The position numbers and the translations under genes were made by a program. From the NCBI GenBank assembly GCA_017382615.1, contig JAFNZX010000094.1, positions 1 to 5,728 on the forward strand: 5,728 bases of DNA, read 5' to 3'. The stretch comes from Clostridia bacterium. Lineage in GTDB: Bacteria > Bacillota > Clostridia > Oscillospirales > CAG-272. Shown here in pieces: positions 1 through 5,658 of this stretch; positions within the stretch are counted from its first letter, which is position 1; every line of letters begins with the position of its first letter. The notes under the pieces were generated by a model, which searched no databases, was not told the origin of the DNA, and was given only the letters and a program-made list of their open reading frames with translations.

Positions 1-60
1 ATCAGTCTGAGTCACGGATTTGTTAAATACCAATCCCCTTACGACCTTCTCGGCTCCTTT

Positions 61-89
61 ATTTTACCATATTCAATTCAATTTGTACA
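61..89 (-). promoter_or_regulatory. Candidate sigma-A promoter reading leftward out of the window
   Basis: On the minus strand a TAAAAT -10 box (66-61) is preceded by TGG, forming an extended -10. At exactly 17 nt upstream lies TGTACA (89-84), which matches 4 of 6 positions of the -35 consensus. The promoter would drive a gene beyond the left edge; no start codon for such a gene lies inside the window. AT-rich DNA gives such matches by chance, so this is tentative. Confidence 0.3.
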
Positions 90-129
90 CACCGTTTTCA
101 TCATTGTGGTGATAAACCATAATGACCGT

Positions 130-146
130 CTGAGTTGATGACTCAG
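130..146 (-). terminator. Weak hairpin after the five-gene operon, possible terminator
   Basis: CTGAGT and ACTCAG form a perfect 6-bp stem with a 5-nt loop, beginning 12 nt after the TAA stop of the last minus-strand gene. No run of T follows on the minus strand (the next bases are ACGGTC), so it does not meet the usual intrinsic terminator pattern. It may be a 3'-end stabilising hairpin, a Rho-type end region or chance. Confidence 0.22.
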
Positions 147-157
147 CCCCTTATCAA

Positions 158-649
158 TTATTCTTCATCTTTTTTGATTTGTTCGGGTACTTTTTCTTGT
201 TGCGCGAACGATTTTTTGAGGGGTTTGATCCACAAAATCACCGAGGCGACAAGAAAGACGGGGCAGATCAGCGTGGGCAAAATCATCAGCACGTCGGTGG
301 CGTACTCCCCGATCAGCATCATAGGTACAAAGATCAGCACGACAAACGCAAACTGCATGACGCCTGTGCTGCCCGATTGATCCGCCATATTGGCAAATAT
401 GCCAAACAGGTGCGGAAAGACCAGCATCAGGACGCCGATGAGTAAGCACAGCCCTGCAACCATTGCCGAAATGCGCGTGCGCCATTCCTTGACTCTGCTA
501 TGTACACGCACGTACAAAAACACAACCAATGCAGCTGCTAAGCAAACAACTGCCAGCATCAAGACTGCCACAATGATGCTTTGCGCAAGATTCATGCCTT
601 CAATATATCCGAAAATTTTGACGACCTCTTTTCCAATATCACGGTACAT
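158..649 (-). CDS. Small polytopic membrane protein, last gene of the five-gene operon
   Basis: This is a 163-residue protein of unknown function. The start is ATG at 649-647, with AAGGAG at 663-658, 8 nt upstream. The TAA stop of the preceding gene (665-663) touches this ribosome binding site, so translational coupling is likely. About four hydrophobic segments are visible, near residues 23-48, 58-84, 97-115 and 119-141. The basic stretch between the first two (RVHSRVKEWRTR, residues 48-59) is probably cytoplasmic. The tail from about residue 142 is charged and rich in Lys, Gln and Glu. Unlike the four upstream genes it lacks the AW(I/F)P core and the Cys-x-x-Lys motif. Only the final helix followed by a basic KPLKK stretch recalls them, so it may be a distant or reduced relative or an unrelated partner. 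I do not recognise a named family. Expression is presumably from the promoter at 3526-3554. Confidence 0.85.
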   Translation of the reverse strand: MYRDIGKEVVKIFGYIEGMNLAQSIIVAVLMLAVVCLAAALVVFLYVRVHSRVKEWRTRISAMVAGLCLLIGVLMLVFPHLFGIFANMADQSGSTGVMQFAFVVLIFVPMMLIGEYATDVLMILPTLICPVFLVASVILWIKPLKKSFAQQEKVPEQIKKDEE

Positions 650-662
650 ACAAATTTCTCCT

Positions 663-1436
663 TTACTCCGCTTTTTTCAAGCTTGCAGCAAACAAAACGA
701 TGGGGAAAAGCCCCGTTATCGCGCCGATAATCGTCAAAACCAACGCCGTTTTTTGCGCAAAGGCGGTGCGCAGTACCTTATAATAGCACGTGCCGCACAG
801 CGCCCGGATCACGGCTAAGACCACCGTGCCCAAAAGCAGGCACGCGATCCCCACAAAGGGCAAAACGACCAAGATCAAATAAAACGTGTCGTTGAAAACC
901 AGCGCAAGAAGAAGTGCAGGCAGCGCGATGATGATCAGCAGCACGTACAAGATCAGCATCAGGGCGTTAAGGAACTCGGAATTCGTTTCCCACAAAAAGC
1001 TGCCGCCATCCTCTGAGATCAGCACGAACATCTGCGTGCCGAACAGCCCGATCAGCGCAACTGTCAGCAAAATGACCGCAAGCGGAACCAGAATGCAGCC
1101 GCCTATCAGCAATATTCTGCCCCACAGGCGGCGCTTTTCGGTATTTTGCAGCACGTCACACCGTTCAGAAACCTTACCAACTGCAAAGTGCCGCACAAAG
1201 GGAAACCACGCCATAATACGGATATTACGCCAAGCACCCATCCTTTTGGCAATTTTTGAAACGGCAACGGATTGCAGCACGTAACCAATCACTCCGGCAA
1301 GCGCAAGCGCAAGCAGCAGACCAAACACAATGCCCACCAAGATAAAAAATGCAAGGGGCGTCAGCTCTACGTCTTCCCAATGCCCGTACCAGAATGATCC
1401 GAGATCGGGAAATTCTTTTAAGATTTGTCTTACCAT
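663..1436 (-). CDS. Polytopic membrane protein, WIP-core paralogue 4
   Basis: This 257-residue protein of unknown function is the fourth gene of the minus-strand operon. The start is ATG at 1436-1434, behind GGGAGGG (1446-1440), which is only 3-4 nt away. The gap from the preceding stop is 13 nt. A short soluble N-terminus (about 1-26) is followed by a long hydrophobic stretch (about 28-55). The shared core spans residues 59-92: SKIAKRMG, then MAWFP (75-79), then VGKVSERC (86-93). The Trp-Gly motif KRRLWGRILL (101-110) starts the next membrane segment. Further helices lie near 112-132, 156-180, 185-212 and 230-251. The second family motif, CYYKVLR, is at 217-223. It is the longest paralogue because of extra sequence around residues 133-200, including a polar acidic loop near 141-155. 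It ends just after the last helix (KKAE), without the long tail of its siblings. Phe replaces Ile in the WIP motif. The function is unknown. Confidence 0.87.
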   Translation of the reverse strand: MVRQILKEFPDLGSFWYGHWEDVELTPLAFFILVGIVFGLLLALALAGVIGYVLQSVAVSKIAKRMGAWRNIRIMAWFPFVRHFAVGKVSERCDVLQNTEKRRLWGRILLIGGCILVPLAVILLTVALIGLFGTQMFVLISEDGGSFLWETNSEFLNALMLILYVLLIIIALPALLLALVFNDTFYLILVVLPFVGIACLLLGTVVLAVIRALCGTCYYKVLRTAFAQKTALVLTIIGAITGLFPIVLFAASLKKAE

Positions 1437-1449
1437 GTTCCCTCCCGTA

Positions 1450-2061
1450 TCAGCCCTCGTCAGGCTCTTGTGCCACCATCACGGCAGCATCGTCACATTG
1501 CGCAAGGTCCGCCTTGGGTGCGGATGCCTTTTGCCCGCGCGGCGGGAAAAACGACACGATCAGCAGCGCAGCGATCAACCAGCCGGGATACAGCACGGTC
1601 AGCACAGACACGATGATATCATAGGGGTCGTCTAAGTAATAGCGGAAGATCTTGAACGCGCACACCGCCATCGCAACCGTCACCACGATGGACAGCCAGG
1701 AGATTGCTTCAAGAAGAATGCCGACACCGCACAGTGCCAGTAAAAATGCAATCGGCATCAGAAAAATGATCGCACCAAGGTGCGAGGCGCGCAAAATGAG
1801 CAATATTTTACCCCATTTCCAAGGTTTTTTCCCGCTCACAACGCCGCTTTGCGCATCAATTGCTTCGACACATTCGCCCAAAAGTCCATAACGCACCACG
1901 GGAATCCACGCGCGCTTGGGCTCGCAGGCTGCGGTCTGCTTGGCAACGCGATACAAGGCATAGCTTAAGAAGACGTAATCGATTGCTACGCCGATCAACA
2001 CCATCAGCGGAAGGATTACGACCAAAAAGAATATCAAAAAAACGATCAAGCCAATCATCAT
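1450..2061 (-). CDS. Polytopic membrane protein, WIP-core paralogue 3
   Basis: This 203-residue protein of unknown function is the third gene of the operon. Two ATG codons are adjacent (2061-2059 and 2058-2056). AAAGGAG (2071-2065) is 3 nt from the first and 6 nt from the second, and a further GGAG lies at 2075-2072, so either could be used; I give the first. The protein begins directly with a hydrophobic helix (about 4-33), with no soluble N-terminus. The core spans residues 37-69: YRVAKQTAACEP, RAWIP (50-54), LGECVEAI (61-68). It has lost the KxG of its siblings. GKKPWKWGKILL (77-88) is the clearest copy of the Trp-Gly motif. Helices follow near 95-115, 117-135 and 147-171, with CAFKIFRYY at 134-142 between the last two. 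A long acidic tail with Pro, Ala and Lys occupies about residues 172-203. The 51-nt gap upstream is the largest in the operon. Confidence 0.87.
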   Translation of the reverse strand: MMIGLIVFLIFFLVVILPLMVLIGVAIDYVFLSYALYRVAKQTAACEPKRAWIPVVRYGLLGECVEAIDAQSGVVSGKKPWKWGKILLILRASHLGAIIFLMPIAFLLALCGVGILLEAISWLSIVVTVAMAVCAFKIFRYYLDDPYDIIVSVLTVLYPGWLIAALLIVSFFPPRGQKASAPKADLAQCDDAAVMVAQEPDEG

Positions 2062-2112
2062 TTGCTCCTTTCTCCAAAATCACAAGGGAATTTTTTCAGA
2101 CGGAATCCGGGA

Positions 2113-2754
2113 TCAGTCGTAAAGAGAATGCTCCACGTTCTCGATATATGCATTATCTGCGGGATTGGGCTGACGGAAGCTTGCGATCAGGGTCACGATG
2201 ATCTGCACGCTGAACACAATGCTGATAATGAACAGCACGACGTTGACCGTTTCGGGATAAAACTCGCGATAGATTTTCCAGCAGCAGATGCTCATGATCA
2301 CGAAAGGCGCCCACGATATCAACGAAGCGAGCATGCTAAAGAGCATACCAAGGGGAGCCAGCAGCATGCTGATCAATGTGCCCAAACCGATCAACACAGT
2401 GACCAGCACAACCGCGCCAACGGATACAAGCAGCATGATCAAGCCCCACGGCTTGACAGCCAAGCCGCGACGCTCGTCGCACTTCTCGGCAACCTTGCCA
2501 AGCGTAAAATACTGCGCGTAGGGAATCCAAGCCAGCCATGCGCGCTCTACGCCCAGCTTTTTTGCAAGGCGATAGGTGCCCAGCGCATAGATCAGATACG
2601 CAAGCAACGTAACAGTCAAGGAAACCACCGCAGAAATCAGCCAAATCACAAGCATCAGCACAAGTACACTTCCAAGTCCGATTGACTCGCTGCCGCCAAT
2701 GATATCGGGAGAGCCCATCACTTCATCCCAAAGTCCACCAAAGGGTATATTCAT
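2113..2754 (-). CDS. Polytopic membrane protein, WIP-core paralogue 2
   Basis: This 213-residue protein of unknown function is the second gene of the operon. The start is ATG at 2754-2752. The ribosome binding site AAAGGAG (about 2769-2763) overlaps the TAA stop of the preceding gene (2770-2768), so coupling is likely. A polar N-terminus (about 1-27) precedes a long hydrophobic stretch (28-58). The shared core is residues 61-90: YRLAKKLG (61-68), AWLAWIPYA (72-80), LGKVAEKC (85-92). KPWGLIMLL (101-109) opens the next membrane segment. Strongly hydrophobic helices follow to about 156, then CCWKIYREF (157-165), a last helix (about 169-191) and a polar acidic tail (192-213). The core resembles one I remember in many unannotated Firmicute membrane proteins, and loosely the DUF5684 type; I could not check this. 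No catalytic motif is visible. Confidence 0.88.
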   Translation of the reverse strand: MNIPFGGLWDEVMGSPDIIGGSESIGLGSVLVLMLVIWLISAVVSLTVTLLAYLIYALGTYRLAKKLGVERAWLAWIPYAQYFTLGKVAEKCDERRGLAVKPWGLIMLLVSVGAVVLVTVLIGLGTLISMLLAPLGMLFSMLASLISWAPFVIMSICCWKIYREFYPETVNVVLFIISIVFSVQIIVTLIASFRQPNPADNAYIENVEHSLYD

Positions 2755-2767
2755 CCTTTCTTCTCCT

Positions 2768-3496
2768 TTACGTATCGATTACCGCAACGCAGGCGGCGGC
2801 TGCTTCATTCCCACTTGCGGGGCGCAGCTTTAAAAATCCCATGACAAAGAGCATGACGGCAAACACGCCCGTGCCGCAAAGTGCGCCCAGTATAGCCAAA
2901 ATCAGGGCGGGCACGTGATCCATATACTCCTTGAAAATACACCACAGGCAATACCCCATCATAGCAAGCAGAATGATCGAGGAGCACTCCACAAGAAAAG
3001 TGACCAGTGCGGAAAGTACCGGCAAAACGGAAAGCACCACCGTCAGTGCAAGCTGCACCACGGGCTGACCAATTCCCATCCCCAGGGTGGTAAAGAGCAA
3101 AATCAAGCCCCACTTCCACGTCTTTTTACCGTTTCGCTTTGCACTCTGCTCGGCACACGCGCCCAGCAAATAGGAAAATCCGTACGGAATCCACGCCAAA
3201 AACCGATTTTTTACGCCCATTTTTTTAGCAATGCGCGAAAGTCCCACTGCGCGCAGCACGTAAAATACCAACGCCGCAACGACAATGACGACAGTCGCAA
3301 TTGCCAGCGCAACCAAAATGATGCCGCTGATGGCAAGACTGCTAATGGCAGAGATCAGAAGCACAAGCACTGCATATATCGATTCCACCGTAATATCCGT
3401 GACCATATCGGTCCACGCATCCAAAATGCCTGTTTCCTGTAGCCACGAAACCAAGGCTTTTACCCATTCCGTAAATTCATTGACCAAGGAAAGCAC
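2768..3496 (-). CDS. Polytopic membrane protein, WIP-core paralogue 1, first gene of operon
   Basis: This 242-residue protein of unknown function heads the minus-strand operon. The start is uncertain. GTG at 3496-3494 lies only 2 nt from GAAGGG (3504-3499), whereas an in-frame TTG three codons later (3487-3485) lies 11 nt from it; either leaves the protein nearly unchanged. An amphipathic N-terminus with several Trp (about 1-37) precedes two hydrophobic segments (about 39-60 and 60-82). The core is residues 87-116: SRIAKKMG (87-94), FLAWIPYG (99-106), LGACAE (111-116). KKTWKWGLILL (124-134) follows, then helices near 144-163 and 165-183. The second motif, CLWCIFKEY, is at 183-191, with Cys in place of the Lys seen in siblings. 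A last helix runs about 195-220, and the tail is Ala-rich. The promoter at 3526-3554 lies immediately upstream. No known enzymatic motif is visible. Confidence 0.87.
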   Translation of the reverse strand: MLSLVNEFTEWVKALVSWLQETGILDAWTDMVTDITVESIYAVLVLLISAISSLAISGIILVALAIATVVIVVAALVFYVLRAVGLSRIAKKMGVKNRFLAWIPYGFSYLLGACAEQSAKRNGKKTWKWGLILLFTTLGMGIGQPVVQLALTVVLSVLPVLSALVTFLVECSSIILLAMMGYCLWCIFKEYMDHVPALILAILGALCGTGVFAVMLFVMGFLKLRPASGNEAAAACVAVIDT

Positions 3497-3525
3497 CGCC
3501 CTTCATAATAAATTTTTCCATTTTC

Positions 3526-3554
3526 ATTATAGCACGGTACAATTTACTTGTCAA
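3526..3554 (-). promoter_or_regulatory. Consensus sigma-A promoter for the five-gene operon
   Basis: On the minus strand TTGACA (3554-3549) and TATAAT (3531-3526) are separated by exactly 17 nt, and the -10 is preceded by TGC, giving an extended -10. All twelve hexamer positions match consensus. Transcription should start near 3519, giving a leader of only about 20-25 nt before the first gene. Such a sequence predicts strong basal activity; no operator is obvious beside it. Confidence 0.88.
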
Positions 3555-3577
3555 GAAAAAACTTTACACAAGGGCTC

Positions 3578-3606
3578 TTGCATACGGACGCGCTTTATGC
3601 TATAAT
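3578..3606 (+). promoter_or_regulatory. Extended -10 promoter for the PlsY-like/methyltransferase operon
   Basis: TATAAT at 3601-3606 is preceded by TGC (3598-3600), giving the same extended -10 as the divergent promoter. TTGCAT at 3578-3583 sits 17 nt upstream and matches only the first three bases of the -35 consensus, so the extended -10 probably compensates. The predicted start is near 3613. The -35 boxes of the two divergent promoters are separated by 23 nt (3555-3577). Confidence 0.78.
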
Positions 3607-3618
3607 AAGATGAATCAT

Positions 3619-3634
3619 TGGGTCAAAAGACCCA
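3619..3634 (+). promoter_or_regulatory. 5' leader hairpin directly upstream of the ribosome binding site
   Basis: TGGGTC (3619-3624) and GACCCA (3629-3634) form a perfect 6-bp stem with an AAAA tetraloop. The hairpin would begin about 6 nt after the predicted transcription start. It ends 1 nt before AAGGAG, leaving that site exposed. A 5'-proximal hairpin of this kind can protect an mRNA from 5'-end-dependent decay; as DNA the same inverted repeat could be a protein-binding site. Both are inferences. Confidence 0.5.
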
Positions 3635-3635
3635 C

Positions 3636-3641
3636 AAGGAG
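3636..3641 (+). promoter_or_regulatory. Ribosome binding site fixing the start of the PlsY-like gene
   Basis: AAGGAG lies 9 nt before ATG 3651. A longer in-frame reading from TTG at 3618 would have to start inside the leader hairpin and has no ribosome binding site, so the ATG is preferred. Confidence 0.85.
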
Positions 3642-3650
3642 ACGACTTTT

Positions 3651-4409
3651 ATGTTTTTGGATTATTTGAGTCAATTTATCCCCGGGCTGCCGCAGCTCTT
3701 TATTGCGCTGGGGCTTGCCAAGGTGCACGTGATTGAAGAATACGAGACCTTTGCGCCCGTGAATACCGCTGCGCAGATTCTGTATATGCTCTGCCTGCTT
3801 TTGGGCTTTGCCATCCTGCCCTACCTCGTGGGCTCCGTTGCCATTCCGCGCCTTTACTGCAAAAGGGTCAAGGGCGTAGATCTTTGCTCGCTTGGCTCGG
3901 GCAAGGGTGAAATTCGCGACGTATGGGTGCACGTGGGCAGAGGGCACGCCGTTGCTTGCCTTGCACTTGAGCTGCTCAAGGTGCTTGTCTGTTTGGCAAT
4001 CGGCTTTTTCTGCCGCGGCGCGGACGGTGCTGCCGTGGCGGGATTTTTCTGCGTGATTGGCGAGATCATGCCCATCTGGAACAAGATGCGCGGCACGCGC
4101 GGCTTTGAAACCGCTGCGCTTTGCGTGCTCATCCTTTCTCCCATGACGTTTCTGATCCTTTCCGTTATCTTTGCCGCAGTGCTGCTGGGCATGCGCTTCC
4201 GTACGCCCGCGCGTCTGTTTCCCACGCTGCTCTACCCCTTGATTGCAAACGCATTCGTCAAAAACGCCAACCCCACCATGGTGCTTCTGTCCGTTGGCGT
4301 GGTGATAGTCATGCTGTTCTCGCATTGGAAAAACGTGCAGGACATGTTCAACCGTGAGGAGGAGCGCATTACATTCAAAAAGAAAAAGACAGAGGAGGAG
4401 GATGCATGA
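3651..4409 (+). CDS. PlsY-family (glycerol-3-phosphate acyltransferase-like) membrane protein with degenerate motifs
   Basis: This 252-residue polytopic membrane protein is collinear with PlsY, which uses acyl-phosphate to acylate glycerol 3-phosphate in phospholipid synthesis. Hydrophobic segments lie near 8-22, 40-63, 100-120, 126-143, 156-182, 190-203 and 208-223. The YLVGS start of the family domain is at 58-62. Motif 1, normally GSGN(P/I)GATN, reads GSGKGEIRD (82-90). Motif 2, normally GHxxPxxxxFKGGKG, reads GEIMPIWNKMRGTRG (137-151). Motif 3, normally RHxxNI, reads SHWKNV (224-229). Glycines, the motif 2 Pro and the motif 3 His and Asn persist. The motif 1 Asn residues, the motif 2 His and the central Gly-Lys of GGKG are gone. 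Compared with typical PlsY (about 200-215 residues) it has about 50 extra N-terminal residues and a Lys/Glu-rich tail. Family membership is fairly secure; acyltransferase activity is doubtful. The stop overlaps the next gene by 4 nt. Confidence 0.85.
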   Translation: MFLDYLSQFIPGLPQLFIALGLAKVHVIEEYETFAPVNTAAQILYMLCLLLGFAILPYLVGSVAIPRLYCKRVKGVDLCSLGSGKGEIRDVWVHVGRGHAVACLALELLKVLVCLAIGFFCRGADGAAVAGFFCVIGEIMPIWNKMRGTRGFETAALCVLILSPMTFLILSVIFAAVLLGMRFRTPARLFPTLLYPLIANAFVKNANPTMVLLSVGVVIVMLFSHWKNVQDMFNREEERITFKKKKTEEEDA

Positions 4410-5623
4410 GCCAATACTGCACACAATTGATGACCGCCGCGCAGCTGATTTCCGAAGCCGCGCGCGCAGGATTTTTAAAAAAAGCGGTGCTCTCCAAGCA
4501 CTCCGCCCCCGACACCGTAAAAACCACGCTGACCGTGCGCCAAATTGGCGGAAAAAATTGCCTGCAAGCCGAAAGCATGCACACGGATAACAAGGCAAAG
4601 CACCAAAATCTTGCGATTGGTGACAGTGACGCGCTGCTTTCCTTGCTTGCCACCGCAGGGCAGATCAATATCCTGACCACGCTGGGCGACGCAGAGTACC
4701 GCACCGCAAAATCCGGCAAGGTGACACTGCTTGGCGGTGAGAATTTGCAAAAAAAGCTGGCGGGCGCAGCCCCTGCCGCCCCCACCGTGCAAGCCCTTTT
4801 CAACAATCGCGAAAAGCAATACATCCTTTCCGGCAACGAGCCTTTTTTGATCAAGCTGGAGGTCAGCGACAAAAACGGGCGCGTGCACGACAAAAAACGC
4901 GCAAAATTCCGTCAGATCAACCGCTTTTTGGAGCTTGTGCGCGATATTGAGGACAAATTGCCTCAGGGCGGCACGCTGCGCATTTGCGACCTTTGCTGCG
5001 GCAAGAGTTACCTTTCCTTTGCCGTTTACCACTATTTTGCCGTCATCAAGGGCAGAGACGTACGCATGACGGGCGTGGATCTCAAAGAGGACGTGATCGA
5101 TTTCTGCAACGCGACCGCGAGGTCGCTTGGCTTTGACGGCTTGGAATTCTTGTGCGGTGACGTGGGCAAATACCACACCGACGACCACGTGCACTTAGTC
5201 ATTTCCCTGCACGCCTGCGATATTGCCACCGATTTGGTGCTTGCCCGCGCGCTTGCGTTCCGGGCAGACGTCATTCTCTCCACTCCCTGCTGTCATCACG
5301 CCATGAGTCCCATGCTCAGCTCTCCCGCGCTGGATTTTATTACGCAGCACTCCATGCTGCGCCAAAAGCTTTGCGATGCGGCAACCGATGCGCTCAGACT
5401 GAAAATTCTGGAGGCGCACGGCTATAAGACGGCTGCGCTGGAGCTCATTGATCCCGAGGAAACGCCCAAAAACATTTTATTGCGCGGCATTCGCAAAAAG
5501 AATCCCGACCCTGCAGCCATGCAGGCGGCACGCGAGCAAGCCGAGCAAATTCGCGCGTTCTTGCTGGGCGACGCGACCCCCTGGTGGGCGTGCGCGGACA
5601 CCTATCAGGACGGTATGAAATAA
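4406..5623 (+). CDS. Class I SAM-dependent methyltransferase, Methyltransf_32/METTL25-like
   Basis: This 405-residue soluble protein is probably cytoplasmic. The start is ATG 4406, overlapping the upstream TGA as ATGA, with GAGGAGGAGG (4392-4401) just upstream, so translation is likely coupled. Residues 1-160 form an N-terminal domain I cannot name. KFRQINRFLE (167-176) leads into the Rossmann methyltransferase domain. The SAM-binding motif I is DLCCGKSYLS (195-204). The acidic residue for the ribose hydroxyls is probably D225 in GVDLK (223-227). ISLHACDIATD (266-276) and STPCCHH (292-298) match the His-Ala-Cys and Pro-Cys-Cys signatures I associate with the METTL25-like group. ETPKNILLRGI (352-362, with E351 before it) is the usual late strand. 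The C-terminus (366-405) is a helical, Ala- and Glu-rich extension. The paired Cys and His in 295-298 could bind metal or form the substrate site; this is inference. The substrate is unknown; RNA is plausible. Confidence 0.87.
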   Translation: MSQYCTQLMTAAQLISEAARAGFLKKAVLSKHSAPDTVKTTLTVRQIGGKNCLQAESMHTDNKAKHQNLAIGDSDALLSLLATAGQINILTTLGDAEYRTAKSGKVTLLGGENLQKKLAGAAPAAPTVQALFNNREKQYILSGNEPFLIKLEVSDKNGRVHDKKRAKFRQINRFLELVRDIEDKLPQGGTLRICDLCCGKSYLSFAVYHYFAVIKGRDVRMTGVDLKEDVIDFCNATARSLGFDGLEFLCGDVGKYHTDDHVHLVISLHACDIATDLVLARALAFRADVILSTPCCHHAMSPMLSSPALDFITQHSMLRQKLCDAATDALRLKILEAHGYKTAALELIDPEETPKNILLRGIRKKNPDPAAMQAAREQAEQIRAFLLGDATPWWACADTYQDGMK

Positions 5624-5630
5624 TCAAATA

Positions 5631-5658
5631 AAAGGGGCTGATTGAATTCAGCCCTTTT
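5631..5658 (+). terminator. Intrinsic terminator after the methyltransferase gene
   Basis: Bases 5631-5641 pair with 5648-5658 over 11 bp, including one G-U pair, with a 6-nt loop. The stem ends in AAA/TTT and a T-rich tail (TTTTCTTG) follows. It begins 8 nt after the TAA stop. Read on the minus strand the same element has an A-C mismatch but a T-rich tail (CTTTTATTTG), so it could work in both directions between convergent genes. Confidence 0.8.

Larger units (their letters stand above)
1..157. other. AT-rich intergenic region at left edge
   Basis: No convincing gene is visible here. The stretch is clearly more AT-rich than the coding DNA to its right. It holds a candidate leftward promoter (61-89), an 8-bp stem with one G-U pair when read on the plus strand (102-109 with 117-124, 7-nt loop), and a perfect 6-bp stem (130-135 with 141-146). 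The octamer GTCTGAGT occurs at 5-12 and again at 128-135; this may be chance. The five-gene minus-strand run probably ends here. Confidence 0.5.

Noticed and set aside
5..135. Direct repeat GTCTGAGT at 5-12 and 128-135, considered as an attachment or insertion footprint
   Set aside because: Only 8 bp match, there is no integrase, transposase or tRNA nearby, and one copy is part of a local hairpin; chance is sufficient.
1..138. Plus-strand frame open from the left edge for 45 codons to TGA 136-138
   Set aside because: It is short, lies in AT-rich DNA, gives no recognisable peptide, and a leftward promoter candidate lies across it. It could be a gene end, but there is not enough to call it.
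2062..2685. 207-codon plus-strand open frame rich in Asp, His and Gln
   Set aside because: It is the antisense of a hydrophobic membrane protein: antisense reading of hydrophobic codons gives this polar composition. The minus-strand gene has a good ribosome binding site and family motifs.
3619..3634. Leader hairpin considered as part of a riboswitch or T-box
   Set aside because: The leader is only about 38 nt from the predicted start to the ATG, with no terminator, no conserved T-box sequence and no room for an aptamer.
3615..4598. 327-codon minus-strand open frame antisense to the PlsY-like gene and the start of the methyltransferase
   Set aside because: Its product is rich in His, Arg, Gln and Lys with no domain logic, while the plus strand encodes two recognisable proteins with ribosome binding sites and a promoter. 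It is a shadow frame.
4475..5194. 239-codon minus-strand open frame antisense to the methyltransferase
   Set aside because: It has no convincing start site and overlaps the motif-bearing methyltransferase domain entirely; it is a shadow frame.
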